This document shows, one piece after another, positions 33,412 to 43,083 of a stretch of 64,000 nucleotides of DNA. Under the pieces are notes generated by a model, which worked only from the letters and a program-made list of their open reading frames with translations, had not been told where the DNA came from and did not search any database. How positions within the stretch are numbered: position 1 is the stretch's first letter; each line of letters opens with the position of its first letter. The translations under genes and the position numbers were made by a program. Source of the stretch: Domibacillus iocasae (GTDB lineage Bacteria > Bacillota > Bacilli > Bacillales > Domibacillaceae); contig NZ_MAMP01000024.1 of assembly GCF_001750285.1 (NCBI RefSeq), positions 310,001 to 374,000 on the forward strand, written 5' to 3'.

Positions 33412-34620
33412 TGTAACTGGAAGCCGGATCTCTACCGTTGTCCCGTCCTCTATTTCACTTGAAATGCCCAATTCGCCCCCATGGCTTTCGATAATTTTCA
33501 TACACGTCATGAGACCTAAGCCGGTTCCCTTTTCTTTCGTTGTGTAAAAAGGTTCTCCGATCTTCGGCATATGCTCGGCTGGAATGCCGATTCCTTCGTC
33601 TATAACCTGAATCGTAATAAATCCACTTTTCCGCTTCATTTCCACACTGATTATCCCACCGTCAGGCATAGCTTCAATCGCATTTTTCAACACATTAATA
33701 AAAACCTGCTTTAACTGGTTTTCTTCACAATAAAGAGGCGGCAAGTCTGATTCAATCTCCAAATTGATTTGTACGTTGTCCATCGATGCCTGTGATTGAA
33801 TTAAAGCAACCACATCTTCAAGCATTGGTGTAACCGCCTGCTTTTTAAATACAACATCCACCGGTTTTGAAACACCCAAAAGTTCACTGACAATAAGGTT
33901 GATCCGGTCCAGCTCGGTCATCATAATATCAAAATAATCGTCACGGTGTTCACCTTGCATGCGTGTCAGTTGAAGGAACCCTTTAATTGATGTGAGCGGA
34001 TTTCGAATTTCATGGGCGATGCCTGCCGCCAGCTGGCCTACCAGCGCCAGCTTTTCTGATTTCTCCACAAGCTGGGCAGTTTGTTCTTTATGCGATGTTA
34101 AATCTTTTACAATGGATAAAAGAGTCTTTTTTCCTTGAAAAGGCATAAATAATGAAGAGACGCTGCACGGTATAACGCGTCCATCTAAACATGTTAATTC
34201 TTTTTCTGTATTCATGACCGGTGTTTTTTCTCTGCATACTTGCTTAATATGCTGGAATGACAGCTTTTGATAATCTGATTTGATAAATGTATAAATGGAT
34301 TTTCCGATTAATTCGGTTTTTCCGGAAGCAGCCAACAATTCTTCTCCTGCTTTGTTGACGTACAAAATTGATTCATTTTCATGAATAAAAACGGCTTCTG
34401 GCAGCAACTCCACCAATTGCCGGTAGCTTTCCGCATTTTCTTCCCGCCGTCTTCCCTCCAGCTTGGCTCGATCATACTGCCAGCCTAAAAAATAAGCAAG
34501 ACTGGTTATTACGAGAAAATCAATCAGTTCTTTTTCAATACGTTCATTAAAAATAAAAAGATGAATGGCTGTTAAGATAACGGAGGCCGCCACCGTCAAT
34601 ATTCGTCCTATATAAATCAT
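33409..34620 (-). CDS. PAS-domain sensor histidine kinase of sporulation-kinase type
   Basis: 403 residues. Two N-terminal membrane helices (residues ~7-24 and ~33-47) have almost no external loop. A PAS domain (VELLPEAVFIHENESILYVNKAGEELL) follows, then HisKA GIAHEIRNPLTSIKGFLQL with phospho-His. The HATPase has NVLKNAIEAMPDGG, VIDEGIGIP, EPFYTTKEKGTGLGL. The HEIRNPLT form and layout match the KinA-KinE group feeding the Spo0F/Spo0A phosphorelay. No response regulator is adjacent, consistent with an orphan phosphorelay kinase. It is divergent from a Spo0E-like phosphatase gene with Spo0A-box-like sites between them. Confidence 0.85.
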   Translation of the reverse strand: MIYIGRILTVAASVILTAIHLFIFNERIEKELIDFLVITSLAYFLGWQYDRAKLEGRRREENAESYRQLVELLPEAVFIHENESILYVNKAGEELLAASGKTELIGKSIYTFIKSDYQKLSFQHIKQVCREKTPVMNTEKELTCLDGRVIPCSVSSLFMPFQGKKTLLSIVKDLTSHKEQTAQLVEKSEKLALVGQLAAGIAHEIRNPLTSIKGFLQLTRMQGEHRDDYFDIMMTELDRINLIVSELLGVSKPVDVVFKKQAVTPMLEDVVALIQSQASMDNVQINLEIESDLPPLYCEENQLKQVFINVLKNAIEAMPDGGIISVEMKRKSGFITIQVIDEGIGIPAEHMPKIGEPFYTTKEKGTGLGLMTCMKIIESHGGELGISSEIEDGTTVEIRLPVT

Positions 34621-34705
34621 AGTCAGCCCCTTTTAAAAGGTATTCGATTAAAGAAAGATTTTACGTGATAATTAGTCAAAAACCTACCATTTTCGTTCGT
34701 TAAAT

Positions 34706-34743
34706 CTCGACACTTCTGCAATGTTTTTAGACGTTTTGTCGAA
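34706..34743. promoter_or_regulatory. Two Spo0A-box-like sites between kinase and Spo0E-like gene
   Basis: TGTCGAA at 34,737-34,743 (plus) is an exact 0A box. TGTCGAG at 34,706-34,712 (minus) differs in one base. A TATACT -10 element follows at about 34,772 toward the Spo0E-like gene. Confidence 0.5.
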
Positions 34744-34829
34744 TGCGTTTTAATTCCTGCTTTTTTTTCGTATACTAGATGCTGTTCCTTTCTAAAAAGA
34801 GAAACGAAAGTGATTATGGAGGTTTCATA

Positions 34830-34997
34830 ATGAATGCTTTAAGGAATAATGACGAATTAATAAGAAAAATTAAAAAAGTTCGCCATGCAATGATAGCTGC
34901 GGGCACAACAAAAGGATTAAACCATACTGAAACGATCCAATACAGCCAGGAATTGGACCAGCTTATGAACCAGTTTCAATCTTCCATCAAGTTTTAA
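34830..34997 (+). CDS. Spo0E-like sporulation aspartyl-phosphatase
   Basis: 55 residues, the usual size. IRKIKKVRHAMIAAGTTKGLNHTET then SQELDQLMNQF, the SQxLD signature of the Spo0E/YnzD/YisI family. These proteins dephosphorylate Spo0A~P and hold back sporulation. TGGAGG is 7 bases before the ATG. The position opposite a sporulation-type kinase would join an activating and a restraining input at one promoter region. Confidence 0.88.
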   Translation: MNALRNNDELIRKIKKVRHAMIAAGTTKGLNHTETIQYSQELDQLMNQFQSSIKF

Positions 34998-35009
34998 CAC
35001 TCAATTATA

Positions 35010-35052
35010 AAAGAGAGGCCTCGTGTAAATACACTGAGGCCTCTCTTTTTAA
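35010..35052. terminator. Bidirectional terminator
   Basis: A perfect 11-bp AGAGAGGCCTC/GAGGCCTCTCT stem between the convergent Spo0E-like and chemoreceptor genes, with a T run on each strand. Confidence 0.9.
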
Positions 35053-36740
35053 ATTTTAAATTTGCTGACCAGCTCCTGCAGATTCATAGCCATATTGGAA
35101 AGCATCATCGAAGCAGACGTAATTTCTTCCATTGATGCAAGCTGCTCTTCAGTTGCAGCTGCCACGTTTTGAGCATGCATAGAAGCGTTTCTCGATATAG
35201 CTGTATGCTGATTAACCGTTTGAGAAACAGCTTGTGCATTTTCTGTGATAGCGTTGGCTGTTACCGCAATTTCACTTATTCTTTCTCCCATTTGCCCCAT
35301 TGAAGCAAAAATTTCTGCAAAGCTTTTCTCCGTTTGCTGGACGATTCCAAGACCTTCTTTTACTTCCGCTTTTACTTTGTCAAATGATTCGTTTGAGCGC
35401 TCCATGTTTGTTTGAATTTCTTTAATTAAATCAGAGATTTGCGTAGATGATCGCTGCGATTGTTCAGCAAGTTTGCGTACTTCATTGGCAACAACCGCAA
35501 ACCCTTTTCCGTGTTCTCCCGCTCGTGCCGCTTCGATAGCGGCGTTCAATGCCAATAGATTTGTTTGATCGGCGATAGCGGTAATCACTTTTGAAATATC
35601 ACCAATTTCTTGTGAGCGTTTGTCTAACAGCTTAATCACTTCGCCACTCTCATAAACCGATTGGTCGATTTCCTGAATTTGCAATGCTGTTTTTTCAACA
35701 AATTCGCCGCCGCGTTTTGCTTGTTCAGCTGTTTTAGAGCCTGCTTCTGCTGCTTCATTAGAACTTTTTGAGATTTTTTTGATTGCTTCTGTCACAGTCT
35801 GCAGGGATCTTTCGCTTTTTTCCATACTGACCGTTGTTTCTTCCGCTCCACTTGCTACTTGCTGAATAGACATGGTGATTTCTTCTGTTGCCCGGCTCGT
35901 TTGCTCGGCACTTGCCGTCAATTGTTCGGAAGATGCGGCAACTTGACCAGACGTTTCAAGCACATCAATCATCATTGTATGTAAGTTCTCTCTCATTTTG
36001 TTATAGCTGTTAGTAAGGTCGCTTAATTCATCTCCAGACGAATCATACAGTTCAGTTGTAAAATCTCCATTTCCCGACTTAGCAAGAGCCGACGAAATGA
36101 TGTGCAATCTTTTCGTTAACCTTTTTGTAAACCAGAAGATAATAAAAGACGCTAGTATAATTACGATTGCTAATACAATAAAAAATTTGTTCAGAAAATC
36201 ATTAATTGTCTGGTCGATAATTTCTTCTGAAGCTCCTGTATAAAAAATTCCGATTGTTTTTCCATCATTATCTTTTAGAGGCATATACGCGGTCTGATAA
36301 TGATTACCCGCCACTTCAGCTTCCCCGTAAAAATTCTCACCTGTTTTCAGAACGGCATTGGCCACTTCCGGTGAAACCGTTGTTCCTACAGCACGTTCTC
36401 CGTCCACCATTACATTGGTCGAAATCCGAGTATCGCCCTGAAAAATCGTTACTGTATCTCCTGTTTCTTTTCCAATTATATCGACTATTTCTGTGTTGTC
36501 ATTCATTTTTGTATTGCCTTTAAACAGCGAGTCGCTTTCAATTCTCCACTCACCCGGAAACTTGTTTTCTATGTAAAGATAAGCAAGATTGAGATCGCCT
36601 TTCGCTTTTTCCACTGCCACATTTTTAATTCCATCCCTTACCTGTTGAATGGCGACAGCACTCAATGCAGTAGACAATAATAATATAATCCCCAGCACCA
36701 TTGCATTCACTTTAAATCCTAATTTCATTTTTCTTCTCAT
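35049..36740 (-). CDS. Methyl-accepting chemotaxis protein with single Cache domain
   Basis: 563 residues. Helix 1 (~12-34), an extracytoplasmic sCache-like domain ([46 protein letters not shown]), helix 2 (~190-212), HAMP, then a long coiled signalling domain. The hairpin tip is [28 protein letters not shown] (shown here in part), which binds CheA/CheW. The ligand is unknown. ATG at 36,740 is 6 bases after GGGGGG; an ATG two codons earlier is too close to it. A sigma-D-like promoter lies upstream. Confidence 0.92.
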   Translation of the reverse strand: MRRKMKLGFKVNAMVLGIILLLSTALSAVAIQQVRDGIKNVAVEKAKGDLNLAYLYIENKFPGEWRIESDSLFKGNTKMNDNTEIVDIIGKETGDTVTIFQGDTRISTNVMVDGERAVGTTVSPEVANAVLKTGENFYGEAEVAGNHYQTAYMPLKDNDGKTIGIFYTGASEEIIDQTINDFLNKFFIVLAIVIILASFIIFWFTKRLTKRLHIISSALAKSGNGDFTTELYDSSGDELSDLTNSYNKMRENLHTMMIDVLETSGQVAASSEQLTASAEQTSRATEEITMSIQQVASGAEETTVSMEKSERSLQTVTEAIKKISKSSNEAAEAGSKTAEQAKRGGEFVEKTALQIQEIDQSVYESGEVIKLLDKRSQEIGDISKVITAIADQTNLLALNAAIEAARAGEHGKGFAVVANEVRKLAEQSQRSSTQISDLIKEIQTNMERSNESFDKVKAEVKEGLGIVQQTEKSFAEIFASMGQMGERISEIAVTANAITENAQAVSQTVNQHTAISRNASMHAQNVAAATEEQLASMEEITSASMMLSNMAMNLQELVSKFKI

Positions 36741-36809
36741 GCCCATCCCCCCGTTTGAAAATTCTCAAGTTGTTTCCCCTGAACATTAAAGGTTAACGTT
36801 ACTTGAATT

Positions 36810-36835
36810 TTATCGACTTATCTTCCTAAATCTTA
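36810..36835 (-). promoter_or_regulatory. Sigma-D-like promoter of the chemoreceptor
   Basis: On the minus strand TAAG (36,832-36,835), 14 bases, then GTCGATAA (36,810-36,817) resembles TAAA-N14/15-GCCGATAT of the flagellar sigma factor. This would group the receptor with the motility regulon. Confidence 0.55.
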
Positions 36836-36921
36836 AATATATAAGTTGAACAAAAGAATTTACACTTTTACAGTGTTTCAAAAAAATCTTGAGTTTCAAA
36901 CACGCAAATAGGTAAAAACAG

Positions 36922-36962
36922 ACAAAAAAAATCAGTCCCGAATGGGAACTGATTTTTTTGCC
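36922..36962. terminator. Strong terminator between candidate RNA and chemoreceptor
   Basis: AAAAAAATCAGTnCC/GGnACTGATTTTTTT stem with A and T runs on both sides. It ends a leftward transcript begun near 37,152. Confidence 0.85.
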
Positions 36963-37152
36963 GCCTTTGCCGTATTATAAAGAATAAGAAAGTTTTAAAC
37001 CACCACTCCTCAAAGTGGGTGTTTGCAAAAACGTTCATGTCTGTCCTCCTTGCCGCATGGGCAGAGGCCTGTCAATCCCGTCTTAATGTTAAACTCCCTG
37101 TTACAGCTTAAAGGTTAAAACTTAATTAAAAAAACACGTACAACGCAGCTGT
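36924..37152 (-). ncRNA. Candidate leader or regulatory RNA with small ORF
   Basis: Predicted from the promoter at 37,159-37,187 to the terminator above. AAGUUUUAACC (37,113-37,123) can pair with GGUUUAAAACUU (36,990-37,001). CCUCUGCC pairs with GGC-AA-GGAGG, masking a good Shine-Dalgarno that precedes an ATG at 37,038. That frame starts MNVFANTHFEEWWFK, and its Trp pair lies inside a CACCCAC/GUGGUG hairpin. It runs on through the terminator to about 36,877. I do not call it a protein gene. The class of RNA is unknown. Confidence 0.4.
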
Positions 37153-37158
37153 ATTCGT

Positions 37159-37187
37159 ATATTACTCCTTTTTTTCCTGGATGGCAA
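37159..37187 (-). promoter_or_regulatory. Promoter for the candidate leader RNA
   Basis: TTGCCA (37,182-37,187) and TAATAT (37,159-37,164) on the minus strand, 17 bases apart. Confidence 0.55.
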
Positions 37188-37274
37188 GTCATTTTATTTT
37201 GCCTCACGAAATATTCCTGCTACACTAAGCACACCAAAACAAAACCATCACACAGAAAGAAGTGTACTTATACA

Positions 37275-38252
37275 ATGTCGATTCTTTATTCAGTCCTTGA
37301 CCTTGCGCCAATTACAGCTGACGGTACTTCGGCGGGTTCTTTTCGAAATTCCGCTGATCTTGCCCGTCACGCAGAAAAATGGGGCTATAACCGCTATTGG
37401 CTGGCAGAACATCATAATATGCCGGGCATTGCAAGCTCGGCAACATCTGTTGTTATTGGGCACATCGCTTCAGCAACGAAAACAATCCGCGTTGGTTCCG
37501 GAGGCATTATGCTTCCTAACCATGCACCGCTCGTCATCGCTGAACAATTTGGCACACTAGAGTCTCTTTTCCCTGGACGCATTGATCTCGGGCTTGGCCG
37601 TGCACCGGGAACAGATCAAATGACGATGCGTGCGCTGCGCCGTCAAAACATGAGCGACGGCCATGATTTTCCTGAACAGCTGGAAGAACTTCGCGGCTAT
37701 TTTGAAGGAAGAAATCATATTCATGCTGTGCCGGGTGAAGGACTGAACATACCGATCTGGCTTCTTGGTTCAAGCGGCTTTAGCGCCCGGCTTGCCGGTG
37801 ACCTCGGTTTGCCGTTTTCATTTGCGAGCCATTTCTCACCGGATAATACAATGCCGGCATTGGCGCTTTATCGCCGGCATTTCACACCATCTGATGTTCT
37901 TGAAAAACCACACGCAATGCTTGGGGTCAATGTTATTGCCGCTGATACGGACGCAGAAGCGGAGCGCCTTGCCACATCGATGCAGCAGCAGTTTTTAAAC
38001 TTAATTCGAAACAACGCAGTACCTCTTCAGCCGCCTGTTGACAATATGGACAGCATTTGGAGTGAATTTGAAAAAGCGGCCCTTCAGCAGCAGCTTGGCG
38101 CTTCTATCATCGGTGGTCCGGAAACCGTAAAGAAAAAGCTTTCCTCTTTTATAGAAGAAACAAATGCAGATGAAATTATGGTCAACGCTCAAATTTTTGA
38201 CCACGATGCCAGACTGCGGTCCTTTGAAATTGTTGCGGACATTTTAAAATAA
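37275..38252 (+). CDS. LLM-class flavin-dependent oxidoreductase (luciferase-like)
   Basis: 325 residues with the bacterial-luciferase TIM barrel. [67 protein letters not shown] and [28 protein letters not shown] are typical of the YceB/MsnO8-like group (given here in fragments). It uses reduced FMN; the substrate is unknown. The upstream site AGAAAGAAG is weak. A TTGCCT-16-TACACT promoter lies about 50 bases before the start. Confidence 0.88.
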   Translation: MSILYSVLDLAPITADGTSAGSFRNSADLARHAEKWGYNRYWLAEHHNMPGIASSATSVVIGHIASATKTIRVGSGGIMLPNHAPLVIAEQFGTLESLFPGRIDLGLGRAPGTDQMTMRALRRQNMSDGHDFPEQLEELRGYFEGRNHIHAVPGEGLNIPIWLLGSSGFSARLAGDLGLPFSFASHFSPDNTMPALALYRRHFTPSDVLEKPHAMLGVNVIAADTDAEAERLATSMQQQFLNLIRNNAVPLQPPVDNMDSIWSEFEKAALQQQLGASIIGGPETVKKKLSSFIEETNADEIMVNAQIFDHDARLRSFEIVADILK

Positions 38253-38282
38253 AAAGTCATTTTATTATTGATTTACCCTCAC

Positions 38283-38320
38283 GTAAAAACTCCCTTCATC
38301 ACAAATGAAGGGAGTTCTGC
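38283..38320. terminator. Bidirectional terminator
   Basis: AACTCCCTTCAT-CACAA-ATGAAGGGAGTT, followed by TTTTT in the leftward direction. It serves catalase and possibly the convergent monooxygenase. Confidence 0.9.
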
Positions 38321-38322
38321 TT

Positions 38323-39921
38323 TTAATAGGGATCAGCCTCGTGTCCTTTTTCTTTCGCATTTTCAGCAGCTTCATCGGACGCTGCAGATCCTGTATTGTG
38401 TTTTGATTCATTGCCCATTTCCTTGTTTGCTTTTTCAAGCCCTTCGGCTACACGGCGGCCATATTCTTCATCTGCTTTCGTGAAATGCTCAATCATCTGC
38501 TTTTGAATTTCCGGATGAGATACTTTAAGCGCATCTACTAGATTGCTGATTAATTCATCTCTTTCCCAATCTTCAAAGCTGCGGTACGTATCTCCCGCCT
38601 GTCCATATTCATTTTTGCGCTCAATTGCTTCTCTGACCAATTTCCCGTTGTAGGCAGGTTCATGCACTTTTCCAACCTGTTCGGATTCTTTCAGGCCGCC
38701 AAGAATGGATGGTTCGTAATTCACATGTGGATTTTGACCCGAATCCACATAATGAGCATTCTGGCCATCGCGCTGATTCGTTGCCACCCGTTTTTTCGGC
38801 TTGTTAATCGGCACCTGTAAATAGTTTGCCCCTACACGATAACGCTGCGTATCAGAGTAAGAAAACGTACGGCCCTGCAGCATCTTATCATCCGAGAAAT
38901 CCAGTCCATCCACCAGGACACCTGTCCCAAACGCTGCCTGCTCTACTTCCGCGAAAAAGTTTTCCGGATTTTTATTCAGCACCATTTTCCCTACTGGAAG
39001 GAACGGAAATTGATCAGTTGGCCACAGTTTTGTGTCATCAAGCGGATCAAAATCAAGTTCCGGGTGCTCATCGTCACTCATCATTTGAATGCAAAGCTCC
39101 CATTCCGGGTAATCCCCTTTTTCGATCGCTTCATAAAGATCTTGCGTGGCATGACTCGTGTTCATCCCTTGAATTTCATTCGCTTCTTTTTGTGTTAAGT
39201 TTTTAATGCCCTGCTTTATCGGTTCCCAATGATATTTTACCAGGATAGCTTCTCCTTCCTGGTTCACCCATTTGTACGTGTTAACCCCCGAGCCTTGCAT
39301 CTGCCGGTAGTTCGCCGGAATGCCCCATGGTGAAAACAGGAACGTAATCATGTGAATCGCTTCCGGTGATTGTGAAACAAAATCAAACATCCGCTCCGGA
39401 TTTTGAATATTTGTGACAGGATCAGGCTTAAATGCATGAATCATATCAGGGAATTTTAATGGATCACGGATAAAGAATATTTTTAAATTGTTGCCAACAA
39501 GATCCCAGTTTCCATCTTCGGTGTAAAATTTCACGGCAAATCCGCGTGGATCACGTGCTGTTTCAGGAGATTCCTTCGCTCCTGCTACAGTTGAAAATCG
39601 AACAAAAACTGGTGTCTGCTTGCCTGCTCCATGAAATACTTTCGCCCGCGTATATTTTGAAACGTCTTCATCGCCTACTTTTCCATACGTCTCAAAATAA
39701 CCATGTGCTCCGGCGCCGCGTGCATGCACAACCCGCTCCGGTATTCTTTCACGATCAAAATGTGAAATTTTTTCAATAAAATCGTAATTTTCTAATGTAG
39801 AAGGTCCGCGATTTCCGACTGTTCTGATATTTTGGTTGTCGGTGACTGGATGACCCTGGCGGTTGGTTAGCGTTCCTTCCGCTTCACCAGTACCCATTTT
39901 TTTCTTTTCATCATTTTCCAC
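38323..39921 (-). CDS. Heme catalase
   Basis: 532 residues. It detoxifies hydrogen peroxide in the cytosol. The active-site His is in [15 protein letters not shown], Asn in [15 protein letters not shown], and the proximal Tyr motif is [15 protein letters not shown] small-subunit catalase with an N-terminal polar extension ([12 protein letters not shown]) and a C-terminal charged tail of about 40 residues beyond the core. GTG at 39,921 follows GGGAGG by 8 bases. I saw no clear PerR box, so vegetative (KatA) versus sporulation (KatX) type is not decided. Confidence 0.93.
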   Translation of the reverse strand: MENDEKKKMGTGEAEGTLTNRQGHPVTDNQNIRTVGNRGPSTLENYDFIEKISHFDRERIPERVVHARGAGAHGYFETYGKVGDEDVSKYTRAKVFHGAGKQTPVFVRFSTVAGAKESPETARDPRGFAVKFYTEDGNWDLVGNNLKIFFIRDPLKFPDMIHAFKPDPVTNIQNPERMFDFVSQSPEAIHMITFLFSPWGIPANYRQMQGSGVNTYKWVNQEGEAILVKYHWEPIKQGIKNLTQKEANEIQGMNTSHATQDLYEAIEKGDYPEWELCIQMMSDDEHPELDFDPLDDTKLWPTDQFPFLPVGKMVLNKNPENFFAEVEQAAFGTGVLVDGLDFSDDKMLQGRTFSYSDTQRYRVGANYLQVPINKPKKRVATNQRDGQNAHYVDSGQNPHVNYEPSILGGLKESEQVGKVHEPAYNGKLVREAIERKNEYGQAGDTYRSFEDWERDELISNLVDALKVSHPEIQKQMIEHFTKADEEYGRRVAEGLEKANKEMGNESKHNTGSAASDEAAENAKEKGHEADPY

Positions 39922-39985
39922 TTACATTCCTCCCTGTCTTTTTTATTCAAACCTCTACTACTTATATCCTTTTTTGCCAAAAATC

Positions 39986-40022
39986 AAACACAAAAAAGCG
40001 CTTAAAAAAATAAGCGCTTTGT
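39986..40022 (-). terminator. Terminator of ppnP
   Basis: AAAGCGCTTA/TAAGCGCTTT stem followed leftward by TTTTTT. Confidence 0.85.
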
Positions 40023-40038
40023 ACAAACATTTTTATTA

Positions 40039-40353
40039 TTACTCAGCTAGATAAGAACAGCAGTAATCCACAACAGTATGTACTTTCAGCTGGAACGATT
40101 CATTTGCTGGCACATAAAACACGCCGCTTCCATCAATCGTTTCCCATTCGCCACCCGCAATTTTATATTCAAGCTTGCCTGCTGCAATATCCATCTCTTC
40201 TTTTAATTCCGTTGAAAATTCATACTCCCCTGGCATCATGATGCCGAGTGTTTTTTTCGTTCCATCTTGAAGTAAAACTGTTCGGCTCGTCACTTTTCCA
40301 TCAAAATAAATATTTGCTTTTTTAATAATGGTTACATTTTTCAGTTGTGTCAT
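40039..40353 (-). CDS. ppnP: Pyrimidine/purine nucleoside phosphorylase PpnP-like (DUF1255)
   Basis: A 104-residue single cupin. KANIYFDGKVTSRTVLLQDGTKKTLGIMMPGEYEF and VFYVPANESFQLKVHTVVDYCCSY (fragments) match the YaiE/PpnP family, which in E. coli cleaves several nucleosides with phosphate. The ATG at 40,353 has AAAGG 9 bases upstream; the ATG three codons before abuts that site. It is monocistronic. Confidence 0.85.
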   Translation of the reverse strand: MTQLKNVTIIKKANIYFDGKVTSRTVLLQDGTKKTLGIMMPGEYEFSTELKEEMDIAAGKLEYKIAGGEWETIDGSGVFYVPANESFQLKVHTVVDYCCSYLAE

Positions 40354-40362
40354 GTTATTCAT

Positions 40363-40631
40363 CCTTTCGACTTATCCCCCTAAATTTATCATAGAAATAT
40401 GTCAAATTAAACAGAATTTTTTCACTATTAATGACTTATTTTTATTTTATGTCACAAAACCTGCATTTCTCGAACGTTTCCAGTTAATAATCACGTTCAA
40501 AAATAAACAATAAACTAGTTTGTTATGTTTTCTATCATATTAATGTCATATTTTATTTTTTTATTAAAGGGATTTGCCAGCCTTTGTCGTATTCTTTTAA
40601 GTAATACTTTTACACAAAGGAGGGTACTGGC
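40363..40631. other. AT-rich promoter region
   Basis: Divergent control region between ppnP and the ATP-grasp operon, strongly AT-rich, ending in AAAGGAGGGT before the ATG at 40,632. I could not single out one promoter. Confidence 0.3.
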
Positions 40632-42101
40632 ATGTTTAAACCTTATGAAATCGGCCCCTATTTTGATGAAATGCTGGATCAAAACGGAAATCCCAAAAAA
40701 CATTATCAATCTTTTTATGACGTTCTTCAGGATTTGTCTGAGGAAGAATTAAAAGAAAAGCAGGAAACAGCAAACTTAAGTTTTTTAAGACAGGGAATCA
40801 CGTTTACGGTCTACGGAAATGATGGCGGAACTGAACGAACAATGCCATTTGATTTTATTCCAATCATTATTCCCGCTGAAAAATGGAAAGAGATCGAAAA
40901 AGGAATGATTCAGCGTGTAAAAGCTTTAAATTTATTTCTGGATGATATTTATCATGAACAAAACATTTTAAAAGATGGCATTATTCCACGGGATCTGGTT
41001 GAACAAAATCCTTACTTTTATTATCGGCAGGCCGGCGGCTTAGAGATTCCGCTCCAAAATCATATTTTTTTGGCTGGGATTGATTTAATAAAAGATGAGC
41101 ATGGCGTTTACAGAGTACTTGAAGATAACTTGCGAAATCCCTCTGGCATGTCATACGTGTATCAAAACCGTTATGTGATGCGGCAAGTCTGTCCGGAATT
41201 CTTTTCTGAACACTCTCTCAATATGCTGGAGCAGCAAATGGGCCACCTGCATTCAGCTCTTATGGCTCACCTGCCTAAAAATGCAAGCATAACGTCAGAC
41301 CCACGCGCCGTTTTATTAACGCCCGGTATGTATAATTCAGCTTATTACGACCATGTTTTTTTAGCCCAGCGTATGAATATCTCGCTGGTTGAGGGACGTG
41401 ATTTATTAGTCAAAAACAATATTGTCTATATGAAAACGATCAGAGGGCTAAAAAGAGTTGATATTATTTACCGCCGCATTGATGATGATTTTCTTGATCC
41501 AAAAGCGTTCCGGAAAGATTCCCGCTTAGGGGTTCCAGGTTTGGTCGACGCTTACCGGGCAGGCAATGTTTCCATTGTAAACGGAATCGGCAACGGCGTA
41601 GCGGATGATAAAGCGATGTATGCTTATGTTCCCGACATGATTAAATATTATTTAAATGAAGAAGCCATCATTCCGAACGTGGAAACATTCATTTTGCGTG
41701 ATCCTCATCAACGCGAATGGGTGCTTGAACATCTTGACGAGCTGGTAATCAAAAATGTCGGTGCTTCCGGAGGCTATGACATGCTGATCGGGCCTCATGC
41801 AACCGATGAGGAATTAATACTCTTCAGAGAAAAAATTCTTGAAAACCCGAATCAATATATTGCCCAGCCAACGATTAAATTGTCGCGGGCACCGGTTTAT
41901 CAAAACGGACATTTTTATCCCTGTCATGTTGACCTGCGGGTATTTGTGATGAAGGGAGAAAATATAAATATTTTTCCAGGTGGTCTTTCTCGCGTCGCCC
42001 TTAAGGAAGGTTCGCTTGTCGTTAACTCCTCGCAAGGCGGAGGAGCAAAAGATACTTGGGTATTAAAGGAGGAAATGCAGCATGCTGAGCAGGGTAGCTG
42101 A
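40632..42101 (+). CDS. Circularly permuted ATP-grasp protein (DUF404/DUF407)
   Basis: 489 residues. The N-terminal part has AEKWKEIEKGMIQRVKALNLFLDDIYHEQNILKDGI. GGLEIPLQNHIFLAGIDLIKDEHGVYRVLEDNLRNPSGMSYV (fragment) holds the Glu-Asp-Asn metal/ATP residues. The C-terminal part has VIKNVGASGGYDMLIG, PTIKLSRAPVY and HVDLRVFVM. This family is predicted to ligate amino groups, forming peptide-like bonds. It overlaps the next gene by 20 bp. With alpha-E and transglutaminase partners it is the conserved module that Iyer, Aravind and colleagues proposed to modify or make peptides. The product is unknown. Confidence 0.88.
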   Translation: MFKPYEIGPYFDEMLDQNGNPKKHYQSFYDVLQDLSEEELKEKQETANLSFLRQGITFTVYGNDGGTERTMPFDFIPIIIPAEKWKEIEKGMIQRVKALNLFLDDIYHEQNILKDGIIPRDLVEQNPYFYYRQAGGLEIPLQNHIFLAGIDLIKDEHGVYRVLEDNLRNPSGMSYVYQNRYVMRQVCPEFFSEHSLNMLEQQMGHLHSALMAHLPKNASITSDPRAVLLTPGMYNSAYYDHVFLAQRMNISLVEGRDLLVKNNIVYMKTIRGLKRVDIIYRRIDDDFLDPKAFRKDSRLGVPGLVDAYRAGNVSIVNGIGNGVADDKAMYAYVPDMIKYYLNEEAIIPNVETFILRDPHQREWVLEHLDELVIKNVGASGGYDMLIGPHATDEELILFREKILENPNQYIAQPTIKLSRAPVYQNGHFYPCHVDLRVFVMKGENINIFPGGLSRVALKEGSLVVNSSQGGGAKDTWVLKEEMQHAEQGS

Positions 42102-43047
42102 TTCATTGTATTGGATGTCTAGAAATTGTGAAAGAACGGAACATAACGCTCATATTCTCAGCATGCAGCTCATTACCATACTAGAAGCTTCTGAACAGGA
42201 AATTTCAGCAGGGAATGATTGGGAAACGGTACTCGACATTTGCACGTCAAAAAACAGCTATTACAGCTTTTATGAGGCCCTTACATTTGAAAAGGTTGTG
42301 GACTATTTAACTTTTTCAAAAGAAAATCCCAATTCAATGGCAAATACCGTTTCATTCGCCCGGGAAAATGCCAGGATCACCAGGAACAGCATTCCAAATG
42401 AATTGTGGGAAGTTTGGAACGAATTTTATTTATATTTGCAGAACGCTCAAAAAGCAAAAAATTGTTCCCTTAAGGAAATTCACGATTTTTTAAATAACAT
42501 TAAAAAATCTTCTTTTACTGCAACGGGCGTTATCGATTCTTCGATGACGAGGGATCTTCCCTACCATTTTATGAAAATAGGCAAATGGCTTGAGAGAGCA
42601 GAAAAAACAGCGCTTATCCTTAATGTTTTTTTTCAAAAGTCCAAACATGCTAATCAAAGCGCAATGGATGATTTTTTTTGGCGATCCGCTCTGCAATTTG
42701 TCAATGGGTCCGAAACCTATTTCAAACACTTCCCTCCTGTTATCAATCCGAGAAGTGTCCTTCAGTTTCTTGTTTCTGACTTGTCCTTTCCGCGCTCGAT
42801 TCGCTATTGTATGGAACATGTTTGGGAAGCTGTTAAAGGGTTGGAAAGCGGAAAAGTGTCCCATTACTCCTGGCAGATGTATGCTTTGTTAGATACGATG
42901 ATGACAGAATTTAATGAAGAATATATAAGTAATCTCGCCGATGAGGAAGTCGAGGACTTTCTTATTCAATCACTAAACCGTTGCATAGAATTTGGCAAAG
43001 TCTTCTCCAAGACTTATTATTTAGTTGAGCGTGAGCATAGCGTATGA
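42082..43047 (+). CDS. Alpha-E domain protein (DUF403)
   Basis: 321 residues, helical. MLSRVADSLYWMSRNCERTEHNAHI is the invariant family N-terminus. FMKIGKWLERAEKTALILNVFF and FLVSDLSFPRSIRYCMEHV are further conserved blocks. It always accompanies the circularly permuted ATP-grasp and may form a scaffold or a carrier for it. It is translationally coupled to the upstream gene, with AAAGGAGG inside that gene's last codons. Confidence 0.9.
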   Translation: MLSRVADSLYWMSRNCERTEHNAHILSMQLITILEASEQEISAGNDWETVLDICTSKNSYYSFYEALTFEKVVDYLTFSKENPNSMANTVSFARENARITRNSIPNELWEVWNEFYLYLQNAQKAKNCSLKEIHDFLNNIKKSSFTATGVIDSSMTRDLPYHFMKIGKWLERAEKTALILNVFFQKSKHANQSAMDDFFWRSALQFVNGSETYFKHFPPVINPRSVLQFLVSDLSFPRSIRYCMEHVWEAVKGLESGKVSHYSWQMYALLDTMMTEFNEEYISNLADEEVEDFLIQSLNRCIEFGKVFSKTYYLVEREHSV

Positions 43048-43083
43048 AAGGAAAAAACAACGTACTTGGAGAGGGAAGGTTTT

